Assembly: GCA_964007475.1 (NCBI GenBank)
Contig: OZ023273.1
Span: 72,951,842 to 73,015,841 of the forward strand
Source: Hybos culiciformis
Taxonomy: Eukaryota > Arthropoda > Insecta > Diptera > Hybotidae
Length of the DNA: 64,000 nt
Direction: 5' to 3'
Shown here: piece after piece, positions 23,259 through 34,350 of the stretch
Position numbering within the stretch: position 1 is the first letter of the stretch
How the letters are laid out: each line of letters begins with the position of its first letter
Program-made: the position numbers and the translations under genes
Notes under the pieces: generated by a model
The model's input: only the letters and a program-made list of their open reading frames with translations
Database searches by the model: none
Told to the model about the DNA's origin: nothing

Positions 23259-24570
23259 ATTTGATTGCCGCGTGTTTATAATTTTTTGTTTTTTTTTGTT
23301 TTAATAAAATAAAAGCAAAAAAAATATATATATATTTATAAACGTATATATTATATATACGTAATAAACGTGTACGGTGTATTCTATTCTTCTCTTCTTC
23401 TTTAGTAGAAGAATATTTTATTGTGCTTTCGGGATGACGTCATCGGCCATGGCCGAAAAACGCAACTGAAATTTTTTTTGAAAAAAACGGATTTTTGCTA
23501 TTTTCTCGGTAACGGTACATCCTAGAACTATAATTTTTTTTTTAAATGTAGGTAACAAAATTTTTGAAAAATCTCCAAAGACTTCTGAGTAAATTGCATT
23601 TATAACTTTTTCACGCATTTCACCTTTTCACCTTATATTTTTGAAATGGTAAATGGAATCAACCCAATTCTTGGATTTTTCTAGAGGGGACAGTTGTACG
23701 AAACTTTAAAAAAAAAAAGTTCTTTGAACAACATCCTTTTGGGAAAGGCCTAAAATCCACGAAAAAATTTTGAAGAAAAAAAAAAAATTCCTTTTAATTT
23801 TGATAAACAATCTTTAATTAATTATGATTATTATAATTATGTACATGTGAATTTTTTTCTAAAAACTTTTTGCTGACATAATAACTTTAATATTTATAGG
23901 ACTTCTTTGGATTTCGTTAAGTTGGATTATTTTAATTCTGTCAGTACCTTTCCAAGCTTCCACTTCACGAGATTGAAAACTGACAGCCCGTTAGTGAAAA
24001 TAAATGTGGCAACTAGGAACCCAGTTTATACGTGCCTTCTATAAAAAAAGCATTCACTATGTGTTCTGGAACATCATTAAAATTAATTGCCTCATTGTTA
24101 TTTAATAAGCGTTTCCTAGCATTTAAACGGTTTTTGTTTATCATCAATTTGCTATTTTTATCCATTATATTGCTACTGCTGCGTTGTCTTATAAAATGTT
24201 TATCAATTGTTAATTATGGTATGATTTTATACAAAAGAAAAATATTTTTTTATTTGAATAATTATTTTCTGTGATTTTTTATCGATTTATTATTTAAAGC
24301 AATTTCAATAATTTCAAACGTGGTTTTTTTCTTAATATTTTTTTTATAACAAATTATAACTTGTCAGTTCCTTATCAACTCTCTTAGAGTGATAACGTAA
24401 ATTATTCACAAAGAAAAAGTCTTTTATATTTTTGTTTGTATTATATATTTTCTATTATAATTTAAAATATAATAATTGATAACATCAATAGAAAAAGAAC
24501 CCAAAATTTTCTTTGTCATCTCGATGACGTACTCATACAAAAAAGATATAAGATTCAAAAAATCTGCGAA
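23259..24570. other. AT-rich region, no gene supported
   Basis: Contains a near-palindrome ACGTATATATTATATATACGT at about 23342-23362 and a short TGACGTCATCGGCCATGGCC stretch near 23433. The LINE 5' end probably lies near 23280. No convincing protein is encoded; the 80-codon frame at 24032 is Leu/Phe/Ile-rich because of base composition. Confidence 0.5.
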
Positions 24571-25190
24571 ATGGATCCAGATAAATCAGCATCAACCCTA
24601 AGAGCTGGGCACAATATTTATCACAATCAGTTTACACCCTTAAGCCAACAAATACCAGATGTCGAAAATAAAACCGACAAAAATCAAGAGACCAAGGTCA
24701 AACCGCCATCACCTATAAACATCATTGTTAACACAATCCAAACAACTGCTGTGATAAAAAATATATTGGTGAATTTGACATATCTAAAAATCATTTTGTC
24801 AAAAATACAAGTATCGGCACGAAAGTATACTGTGGACTCACTAGTGGACTACAAAAAATTATTTGATTACAGGTGCTGTTTTTTTTTAAAACTAAGGTAA
24901 TGGAAACAATTTCAATTAAAATAAAACTGTAGATTAAAATAAAACAACAGAACACAGAAACAGAACACATAACAACTATGTTTTAGTAGGTGATCTAAAT
25001 TGTATAAAAAGCGGAATTGTAAAAAAAGCAATGCATGGGGTAAAATTTTATGTGACAAATTATCATTTCATAATTATGAAATTTTGTTTCCTCCAACACC
25101 AACCTCATAGTTTGAGAGGTTCTCCCTCAACACTGGATATGATACTAACAAGTTGTAGCAGATATTTAACTCCACTAAGTGGTGACATGC
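24571..25190 (+). pseudogene. Plus-strand LINE fragment: ORF1 start and endonuclease remnant
   Basis: An ATG at 24571 opens 109 codons of an ORF1-like N-terminal region (SPINIIVNTIQTTAVIKN, KYTVDSLVDYKKL) resembling Jockey-type Gag. From about 24983 a different frame reads FVLVGDLN and, after a shift, LRGSPSTLDMIL, both endonuclease boxes of non-LTR elements. The sequence between them is deleted, so the copy is rearranged and inactive. Confidence 0.65.
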
Positions 25191-25956
25191 AATAACGCCC
25201 AAGGTATTAACGCCCAAAGGACTTTATTTCTCACAGTGATGGGTAATAAAGCCCACGGGCGTTAATTCCTTTTTGCATTTTTTGTTTGTTAGAAAAGAAA
25301 TAACACCCAAACATTTCTTTTTTATTTGGGTGTTAATTCACTACCCGGTGTGAATTAACACCCAAAATTAACATACTATGTTTTAATTGTTTCAAAATCT
25401 ATTCTATTATATTTATTCTTTCAAAAATCTGAAAAAAGGTTTCAATTGGAGGTTATCCTAAAATCTTGAAAACCTAAATCTCGGAATGAACTTTTGAATG
25501 AATATATTTATTTAGCATGAGTAAATGCATTCAACAATGTTTAGGGGTTTTAAAAAGAAGACTTAAATAAAAAATTTTTTTTTACACTGCTTTGAAAAAG
25601 GATTTAAAACCTCGTTTTTGCCCGCGTAGCTGTAGGTTAAGGTGCGTAAAATGAGGCTTTAACTACTTTTCCACAAGAACCCGCGAAAAGGCCCCGCAGG
25701 GACAGCCGAAAAGGCCTTTGCTTGCGTAGCCATAGTTTAAGTTGCAAAAAAGAAGGTTATAATAAGTATTTTCTAATATAAAAATTAATGCTTTTACATT
25801 TATTCTGTCGGGATTTCGCAGACAGCCCTAGGTATTTGTTGCATTAAAAAAAAGAGAAAAAAATTCTGATTTGGCTAATTAAGCATTATGTGCATTATTG
25901 ATCATAAGATAACAAGTGTGTTTTTTTCTTAAAAATTATTTATTAGTTTCTTTAAA
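25190..25956. other. Non-coding stretch with TAACGCCC motifs
   Basis: TAACGCCCAA/GGGCGTTAAT-type motifs recur at 25193-25290, next to the perfect hairpin listed separately. GCCCGCGTAGCTGTAGGTTAAG and a similar GCTTGCGTAGCCATAGTTTAAG lie about 100 bases apart near 25620-25740, before the FLYWCH-like gene. No gene is visible. Confidence 0.45.
25325..25366. repeat. Perfect 16-bp hairpin
   Basis: TTTGGGTGTTAATTCA and its exact reverse complement are separated by ten bases (CTACCCGGTG). It may be the inner fold of a small element bearing the TAACGCCCAA motifs. Confidence 0.75.
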
Positions 25957-26690
25957 ATGAGTGAAAGTGAAAGTGAAAGAGAAGTTTTGTACAAACTTGT
26001 TAGTGGCTTACGCGGTAACAGTAAGCTAATATATGTTTTTGATGAAAAACAATTATACAAATTAAAAAGTAAATACAAAAGTACAAGTGTGTTACTTGGA
26101 CAAACTTGGTTGTAAGGCATCCATTACAATGACCCATGAGTCAAAAAAAATAATTAATGGAAATAAGGCTCTCCATCTCCATTCTGACCAAGAGCAAGAA
26201 ATAGAAAGATTTATATTAAATAAATCAATTAAAGAAGAGTGTGGTAAGAAAAATATAAACAAATTACACTTTTGTGCGGATTGCATAACCTTTTTTTTTT
26301 TTTTAAGCTAAACCTAATCTAAAACGCTCTTTGACAACAAGAGAAATTTTCGATGAAAAAAGGCAATAGTTTCCAGGTGTGGCACAACTGTTGCCATATA
26401 AAAGAATTAAAAGAAATATGTGTTTAATAAGGTCCAAACAAATGCCAGCACCGCCAAAAAACCCAGCTGATGTTGCAAAAGCTTTTAATCAACGCGAAAT
26501 ATTGCTGCAATATGGATCCTCAAAATATAGTAAAAATGAAAGTACAGAACCTAAAACTTTCTACAAACACACTATATTAGAAGAATTATTTAGTTACACT
26601 ATATTTATGTCGAATGAAATAGCTGATAGATTGGACAAGTTGCACTCATCGCAGCACAGAAATTTTTTTATAGATGGTATTTTATTCATC
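25957..26690 (+). pseudogene. FLYWCH-finger / MULE transposase N-terminal fragment
   Basis: From ATG 25957 a frame reads an acidic start and LYKLKSKYKST. After a one-base shift it reads CYLDKLGCKASITMTHESKK and HLHSDQEQEIERF, giving the Cys and His-x-His positions of a FLYWCH zinc finger. After a T-rich stretch ending in AAG (a plausible splice acceptor near 26305) it continues with RSLTTREIFDE, ILLQYGSSKYSKNE and FYKHTILEELF. The end HRNFFIDG matches the FIDGTF region preceding the catalytic core of Mutator-like (MULE) transposases. The DDE core is missing and LINE sequence follows directly. A partial and broken copy. Confidence 0.62.
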
Positions 26691-26723
26691 ATTTTATTCA
26701 TCATTTTATTTTTTTATATTTAG

Positions 26724-27510
26724 ATTTATCCGCTTTAATCAAAATTATACAAAGTTGGCTAAATGATAGAAATTTTTTAGTAAAAATAAAATTATCATAC
26801 TCTTCTCCAAAAATAATCCCTGCAGGAGTACAGCAAGGCAGTGCGATTAGTCCCATCCTATACAACCTATACTTACGACATTCCTAAACCTTCAGATAGT
26901 GACACTAGCCTAGGTCTATACGCTGATGATATGGCTATATTTTCCACATATTCATGTTCTATAAAAATATCTCAGAATTTAGAAAATGCTTTCTTTTCAA
27001 TAAATGAACATTTTTGTAAATGGAAAATAAAAATAAACCCTTCTAAAACGCAGGCAATGTTTTTTACAAGAAACATTTCAGAAGTTCACCTACCCCAAAG
27101 ACCCTTAAGATTAGACAATGATGACATTGAATGGGGTTCTAACATCAAATATTTAGGCATTCTTTTAGACAAAAAATTAAAACTTAAAACACATATAGAT
27201 TCAGTAATTAAAAAAGTTGACTTAATAATAAAATCTTTATATCCATTAATAAACAGAAAATCTAAATTATCATTCGAAAATAAAAAAAATCATATTTCTT
27301 TCCATTATCCAAAGTATCATGTTATATGGCTGCACTGCCTGAGGCGAATGCGCAAAAAGCCACATAAAACAATTACAAATTAAACAAAACAAAACACTTA
27401 AAATGATATTCAATTTGCCTTGGTACTTCGAACTTACGACCTACATAATATACACAACATTTCAACCATTTCAGATAAAATAAGCGTCCAAAAAATAAAA
27501 TTCATTATAA
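26724..27510 (+). pseudogene. LINE reverse transcriptase C-terminal fragment
   Basis: Starts in the thumb-proximal RT region (SALIKIIQSWLNDRNFLV, then GVQQGSAISPILYNLYL). It shifts frame near 26865 and continues with LGLYADDMAIF, the catalytic YADD box, then INPSKTQAMFF and IKYLGILLDKKL, typical of Jockey-clade LINEs. After about 27340 another shift leads to HIKQLQIKQNKTLKMIF, homologous to the fragment at 30.7-32 kb. A 5'-truncated, mutated copy with a TTTA-rich tail near 27510. Confidence 0.8.
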
Positions 27511-27609
27511 TTTATTTATTTATTTATTCACACAAGCTTAATACAAGCATTTATTTATTTACAAATTCAAATAAAAGCAGTAATATATACATATAGGATA
27601 AATTACTAA

Positions 27610-28200
27610 CTTATTAAACTATTTCATTCAAATTTTTTACGTAAAAAGAGGAAGTGATTACACACAAATTCTGTAACAAAAAATTTGTTGACCACCTACC
27701 CAGGAACCTCCTACCCAGGAACTTCCCATTGGGGCGGATTTTAAAAGTTCGTCCGATTTCATTCAAATTTGGTATGTAAAAAGAAGAACTGATTACAAAC
27801 AAATTCTGTAACAAAAATTTGCTGACCTCCTACGTAGGGACCTCCTACCGAAAGACCGCCCCTGGGGCGGACCTCAAAAGTTCGTCCGATTTCATTCAAA
27901 TTTGGTATGTAAAAAGAAGAACTGATTACACACAATTTCGTAACAAAAAATTTGTTGACCTCCTAACCAGGGACCTCACCTGGGGGCGGACTTTAAAAGT
28001 TCGTCCGATTTCATTCAAATTTGGCATGTAAAAAGACGAAATAATTACACACAAATTTCGTAACAAAAAATTTATTGACCTCCTACCCTAGGGGAGGATT
28101 TCAAAAGTTTGTTCGATTTCATTTAAATTTGGTACATAAAAATGATTAAACACACGAATTTCGTAACAAAAAATTTGGCCCCCTCTTCGAATATATAGAA
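27610..28200. repeat. Tandem repeat of ~110-135 bp, five copies
   Basis: The phrase TTCATTCAAATTTGGTATGT with variants recurs near 27625, 27758, 27889, 28008 and 28118. Each copy is followed by GTAACAAAAAATTTGTTGAC, CTCCTACC and GGGGCGGA. A degenerate copy lies near 28370. The frames on both strands are artefacts of the repeat. Confidence 0.85.
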
Positions 28201-29245
28201 ATCAATTTCTTTATTACTAATAACTACAAAATATTAAAAACTAAACCACTCAACCGATCGTTTCGAAATTTACACCGTCTCTTTGTCTCGGGATCGTTAT
28301 AGGCTATTTTAAATTTAAATGGCACCCTACCCAGAAATCCCTCTGCAAGAGTTCTTCCGATTTCCTTCAAATTTGATTCATAAAAAGAGGAAATGGATAA
28401 AAACACAAATTTGGTTTGGTTTGGAAACCTGTTTAAGGGAAGGATATCATTCGATTTCATACAATTTAAGTGTTGAATAACTAGAAATGATAAATATTAA
28501 TTCTTAGATATTTTCCCAAATTTATAAAATAACTAGCTCTTATAATTGTTCATCAATCTGACAACAAAAATTTCACTTAAAACGTGTGTTCCACAACAAC
28601 GTGTGTTTGCGAACGATGTGCAATAATAGAAAAAAAAGGGAGTTGCGAAGTAAAAAAAAAAAAAAAAAAAACCAAAGATATTTTATTTTCTATTTTTATA
28701 TTTATTTTTTAGGGACACTAAAAAAAAAATAATAACTATAAAAAAAGCAAATTAAAACACCGAACGGTTTGACTATATTTACAACAATGATTTATTTCTT
28801 TCTTTTTTTTTAATCCAGAATATTACAAACTTATATTTAAGAGATAAATTTCTAATTAACAATTTTTAAAGAGTACAAAAGTAAAATAAAAAAGATCTTT
28901 AAAAATAAAATAAAGAGATACTTAAATTCAGCTACGTTAAAATTACACATAGAAAAAATTATTTTATTATTTTAAAAATATATTAAATTGACAATAAATT
29001 TATACAAAGAAAAAATAATATTGAAATTAGATATTAAGTTTCCTGTTAATGCAAAATATATTTGAATAAAATAAAAAAGATAAGACCTAAAATTTTTAAA
29101 AAAGCTGATTTTACAAAATACAAAATTATTTTAATTTGAAATTAAAATTGAAAATTTATTGAAACTAAAATCGTTTTGTAACAACTAACAACGTGTGTGC
29201 GAGTACAGCTAGTTTTTATATAAATATAATCAAAAAATGATAAAG
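28201..29245. other. AT-rich DNA with GTGTGTGCGAACG-like motifs
   Basis: No gene. AACGTGTGT motifs occur around 28580-28610 and again near 29190, about 600 bases apart, possibly the two sides of an old element ending CAGCTAG. Ends and TSD could not be defined. Confidence 0.4.
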
Positions 29246-29249
29246 CGTC

Positions 29250-30665
29250 TAAATAATTGCAAATAATAACGTACATAAAAAGTTATATGTATTTAAATTA
29301 CAATGAACTTGTCAAACATGCAAAAAATTTAGCCTTAAAAGAAGGATTTTCGAAACTGTGGGTGTCGAGGAGATGGTCAAAACGATTAAAAATTCTGAAT
29401 AAGGAATTCAGTGAATTGTTTTGCCACAACTGGTCCTTGAAAATCTTATGTTTACGGTGTCAGTATGTCTAAGATTCCTCGTTGGAACATTAAAATGTAG
29501 ATTGGACATTAGGCAGTCACTTGTCATTCTACCAACAGTAACCTTGTGAACAAAACAAAACGACAAATAAGATATTCTATGTTCAAGACTTGGTAAATTG
29601 AGGAGCTGTAGTCTTTCAGAATAAGGGGGAAGATTAAAGTTTTTTTGCCAGTTAAGATGTCTTAACGCAAAACGTAGTTTTTCTGAACAGACTCAATTCT
29701 GGAAGAATGAACATTATAAAAAGGATTCCAAACTTGACATGTATTCGAGGATAGGACGTACAAACGAGGTGTACAAAATTTTTAATACGTAGGGATCATT
29801 AAAATCTCGTGACTACCTTTTAACAAAGCCAAGAATACGACAAGCCTTATTTGAAATACAATTAATATGGTTTATGAATTAATTTTCTGTCAAACAAAAC
29901 GCCAAGGTCATTGACTTCATCAACCTCTGCGGAGGATCCTAAACGGTATTGAAAACTATGAGTATTTTTTTTCTAGACAGTGACATAAAGTTACATTTAC
30001 CGATATTCAACTCAAGATTATTCGAAGTACACCAATTATAAAAGATGTCAAGATCATTTTGCAAGTCAAGGCAATCAGAATGGCATGTAATAGTTTTATA
30101 AATCTTTGCGTCATCTGCATAATAAGAGTTTCGGATAAGTTAAGAATGTTTGGTAAGTCATTAATAAATATGATGACAAAAAATGGTCCTAGATGACTGT
30201 CTTGTGGAACGCCACAATTTACTAAAAAAGGGGTTGAAAAATTATTATCAAACAAAACTTGGTAATGGCGATTTGACAAGTAATCGGTTGCCCATTTAAT
30301 AAAACCGGCATTAAATCCCATTTTGTCTAATTTAGAAATTAGAGTTCTGTGACAAAGCCTGTCAAATGCTTTAGAAAAATCTGTGAAAATGCAGTCGACT
30401 GCATTTTTCGAAAGAAAGTTGGAGTTACAAAAATTTGTAAAATCCAAAAGGTTGGTAGTGGTTGATTTACAACGGACAAAGCCGTGTTGCCGTTCTGAAA
30501 TAATAGCTTTTATAAGAAACTGCAGGCTATCGGCAATAATTGATGCAAACAATAGAAGAAAGACGGGCAATGGGCCTGTAGTTCTGAATATCATTTTTAT
30601 TGGACTTTTTATGAAGTGGAATAATATATGATGTCTTCCAAATACTTGGGATACTACACAGTGAA
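29250..30665 (-). pseudogene. Minus-strand LINE (Jockey/CR1-like) RT fragment
   Basis: From right to left the minus strand reads [19 protein letters not shown] and [11 protein letters not shown], then (shifted) FTDFSKAFDRLCH, GFIKWATDYLSNRHYQVLF and GVPQDSHLGPFFVIIFINDL. After another shift near 30115 it reads YADDAKIYK and NNLELNIGKC. The C-terminal region continues to about 29290 with LRFALRHLNW, PPYSERLQLLNLPSLEHR and similar conserved LINE tail motifs. The copy is 5'-truncated in the RT N-terminus, with at least three frame changes. Confidence 0.82.
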
Positions 30666-30679
30666 ATTGATTTGATGGG

Positions 30680-32210
30680 ATAAATAATACCTGTTTGAAA
30701 AATTTACCAGAATTAGGTTTTAAATATTTACATTTTATAATTAATAACTGCCTAAAGCTTAGCTATTTTCCTATTTCTTGGAAAAAAGCTAAAGTTATAG
30801 CCATAAATAAGCCCGGTAAATTATCGACTGACCCGATTTCATATCGACCAATCAGTTTCTTAAATTCTATGTGCAAAATATTAGAAAAAGTCATTAAAAT
30901 AAAATTATTGAATTTCATAGAAAATAAAAACATTCTTCCCAATCAACCATTTGGTTTCCGATCTGGCCACAATACTGTTCAACCACTTTGTCGTGTACGA
31001 AACATAGTTAAAAATAATTTTGAAAAAGGAAAATCTGTGCGAATAGTTGTTCTAGACATCAAGTCAGCATTTGACTCAGTTTGGCAAAAAGGTATGATAT
31101 ACAAACTAGATGCTGGCTGTGATAAAAACACTGTCAAAATCATTAAAAGTTTCTTGGATAATCGTTTTTTTCAAGTATCGGTCAAAAACGGCATTTCAGC
31201 ACCAAAATTAATAGCAACAGGTTGCCCTCAAGGATCTATACTATCACCCATTTTATATAATATATACACATATGACTTCCCTTCCTTAACTGAAACCATA
31301 TCTTCAATTTTCGCAGATGAGACAGCTATTCTTTCGTCAGATGTTTTTGCAATTAAAGTTAGTTACAATTTACAAAATTCATTACATGCAATAAGCGCAT
31401 ACTTTTACAAATGGAAAATAGCGATAAATCCATCAAAAACGCAAGCTATATATTTCACACGGAAAAGAAAAGATATATTTTTACCTCAATGATGCTTAAA
31501 CTTAGATAACATAGACATACCATGGAACATAGATATCAAATATTTAGGAATTATATTAGACAAAAAACTAACTTTCAAAACACATATTTCTCAGATAGTA
31601 AATAAAGTTAAAACACTAACTGTTATGTTGTACCCCCTCATAAACAAAAATTCGTACTTAAATATTCGAAATAAGCTATTAATATTTAAATGTGTATTCC
31701 TTGCAGTCATGCTCTACGCCTGCCCGGTATGGCAAAAATGTGCGGAAACACATATTAAAAAAATCCAAGTTTCACAAAACAAACTTTTAAAAATGATTTT
31801 TAAAGTACTCTGGTACAGCCGTACTAAAACAATTCACGAAATTGCAAACATCAATTTTATTCATGAAAAGATAGAAACTATTACAAACAAATTTAATTAC
31901 AAATGTACTTTCTCGACGAATCCCGTTATTTCTGAGCTAGTTTTTACTTCTTAGTTTATAATTTAGGTTAACTCACATCAGCTATATTTCTAAGTTTTAT
32001 CTTATTCCAAAAACAAAAATCAATAAAAGGTTTTTCAACTTTTCCTTTACATATGTAATATTCTCTATCTATTATATTTTTTCTCTTTCTAAGAATAACT
32101 CAGTAGATAAGCATATAAGCTAAACTCTGTAATATTTTAAGTAATATTTGCCTAAGATTAAGGAAACATGTAAATTATATGATAATAAATAAATTAAATT
32201 AAAAAATTAA
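30680..32210 (+). pseudogene. Plus-strand LINE RT fragment with 3' UTR
   Basis: A 5'-truncated Jockey-like ORF2. It starts with SYFPISWKKAKVIAINKPGK and SYRPISFLNSMCKILEKV, then VLDIKSAFDSVW, TGCPQGSILSPILYNIYTYD and the catalytic box, which reads FADE instead of (Y/F)ADD. One in-frame TGA at 31490 interrupts it after FLPQ. The same frame then continues to a stop at 31954 with YLGIILDKKLTFKTHI and HIKKIQVSQNKLLKMIF. About 240 bases of 3' UTR follow, with a TAAATAAATTAAATTA tail. The lost catalytic Asp and the stop make it inactive; 5' truncation is the normal outcome of target-primed reverse transcription. Confidence 0.88.
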
Positions 32211-32975
32211 ATAAGCTTTTCTCTCTCTTCTATAAAAGTAAGTCATTGATTTAAGATAAGTTCAGTATATCCACAGAGTAAACAGAGAGAACATGTCAAT
32301 ATATTCCCATACAAATTTTATGAAGCACCTTTTTTTCTCTCAAAAAAATATTTTTCTATAGTATTTTTTTTTTTTTTTGAATTTTGATATACGACTTCCA
32401 TGTGCGGCGTTAATTTCTTTGTATTAATGGGGTGGGATTAGCATTTGGAAAATTTGTGACTTGTTACAAATTTTTTATTTGTTATAAGATATGTACATTT
32501 TATTTTTAGGAGAACATATAAGATTTTTATGTTCTTGAAATTTGTATGAAAATTTACGAATTGAAATTTTATTTAAGTTACAATTAATTAATTAATTAAT
32601 AAAAATAGATAGAAAAAGTTCCAACATCTGCGGAATATCATTGTGCAGAGATTCTACAGGTAAAAATATTTCCCTGCATAATTTTTTCATCAGAAATAAT
32701 TGAAAATAAAAAATTTATTAATGTTCGCCATCTATTTTTACATATGCTATAAATGATATTAACGAAAAGTGCTATTTTCTTTTACCATCACCTATATAAT
32801 CTTTTAAATTGAAATATTACTTTTTTATAGAAAAATCTACGACACTGGATATCGTAAAATAAAAAAGATGCTTCAAAAATTTTAAATCATGTGGTATCCT
32901 TTCTAATGTAAATATCACTTGAAGAATAAACTAAGGCTAATAAATTACGCACACGATAAGTTTTTATTTAAATAT
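32211..32975. other. AT-rich DNA without a gene
   Basis: Long A and T runs, an ATTAATTAATTAATT stretch near 32586, no protein-like frame and no clear repeat boundary. Confidence 0.6.
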
Positions 32976-34051
32976 GTAACATCCAATGTTGCCGTTTTGT
33001 AATTTTCTAAAGGAGTACTTTTTGTATAAAAAATGGAGTATTATGGAGTACACCTAAAAAAAAAAATTGAGACGAAAAGAAACGAAATTCATAACACTAC
33101 TTACAAAAAAAATCTTGTTTATATCCAATTTCATTCATTTTCAATAGTATAAATTATAATTACTGATTGTGATTAGTTAAGTTGAATTGGAAATTGTCTA
33201 ATAAAGTTAATGTACGTGAAAAATAAAATTTTTACCACTTTAATTTTAATCTCTGGAAAAATAAAAGTTTCATATACAAAAAATATGTTCAACTATTTAT
33301 GTACTTAAATATTCATTGAAGTTCAATGAAATTTATCATTTTGACATAATTTTAATCTGAAAGGTTTTTTTTTATTTTGATATTTTTAAAAATTAGAGGA
33401 ACATAATTTTTCTTTTTACGAAAATTCTATGTTATATGGATGTGAAAATCTAAAATTAAAATAATTATTGAATTTAAAAAAAAATTTACTAGATGCCGAG
33501 GAATACTTGAAGAAGAATTATAATTTCACAATAACAAACCATTATAATCCAAACGAAATTCTCAATAGAGTAAATTTTAGTTTTATTAATGTTAAATCAT
33601 TGGCCAATGAAAAATAGGATTAATTTTTACCTAAATCCCTAATAGAAAATAAATTTTTATTTAAATTTTTTTTAAATATTCTTATGTACATTATATAACA
33701 TTTCACCGGAATTAAAAGGAACTAAAATGAAATGCTTTAAAGGCAATATCGCATAAAAGTCGTTTTTATAAGCAAAAAAAAATCAATTTGGAAATAATAT
33801 TTTTTTTATTTTTTCTTAAAATATTTTTCTAAATAGATGTTAATGTATATTTAGTAAGATGTAAGACTGTACATATTTTTACAAAATAGTGATGCAAAAA
33901 TATTTCTTCCAAATTTTAATTTACATTATTTAAAATTACATATTATAAGTTTTCCGCTGATATTGAAATCCTAAATGCTTATATGAATATCAAATATCCA
34001 TATATATCCAATTTCATTCATTTTCATTATGATTACTGATTAGTTATGTAT

Positions 34052-34350
34052 TACCATTGAGTAATAATATTTATAAGAGGAGAAGAATTCATACAAGTAA
34101 ATTTCAGGATCTTTTTTTCGAATAACTGAAAAATGATGACAATATTATCAATGTATTGAATAAAAATGTCACATCAAATGTGTTTATTCTTAATACAATA
34201 ATAAAAATAATAAAATTAATAATAAACACATTTGAGTTAAAAAAATTTTCTCAGTACATTAAAAATATTCTCATAATTTTTTAGTTAATTCCAAAAAAAA
34301 TTTACTTATATGAATTCTGTCCCTCTTATAAATATTATTACTCAATGGTA
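34052..34350. mobile_element. Foldback MITE touching the transposase 3' end
   Basis: TACCATTGAGTAATAATATT at the left is matched inverted by AATATTATTACTCAATGGTA at the right. Homology continues into GAATTCATA.AAGTAAATTT and inner CACATCAAATGTGTTTATT / AATAAACACATTTGAGTT pairs, so almost the whole 299 bases fold back. It abuts the last codons of the hAT transposase (stop at 34351), so it may have replaced the original C-terminus. Flanks share TA, but a clear duplication is not resolved. Confidence 0.75.

Noticed and set aside
24032..24274. 80-codon frame with hydrophobic composition
   Set aside because: Leu/Phe/Ile content follows from T-rich DNA; no start context, family or neighbour supports a membrane protein.
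29180..29215. Helitron 3' end ending CTAG
   Set aside because: No hairpin before CAGCTAG and no 5' TC end found.
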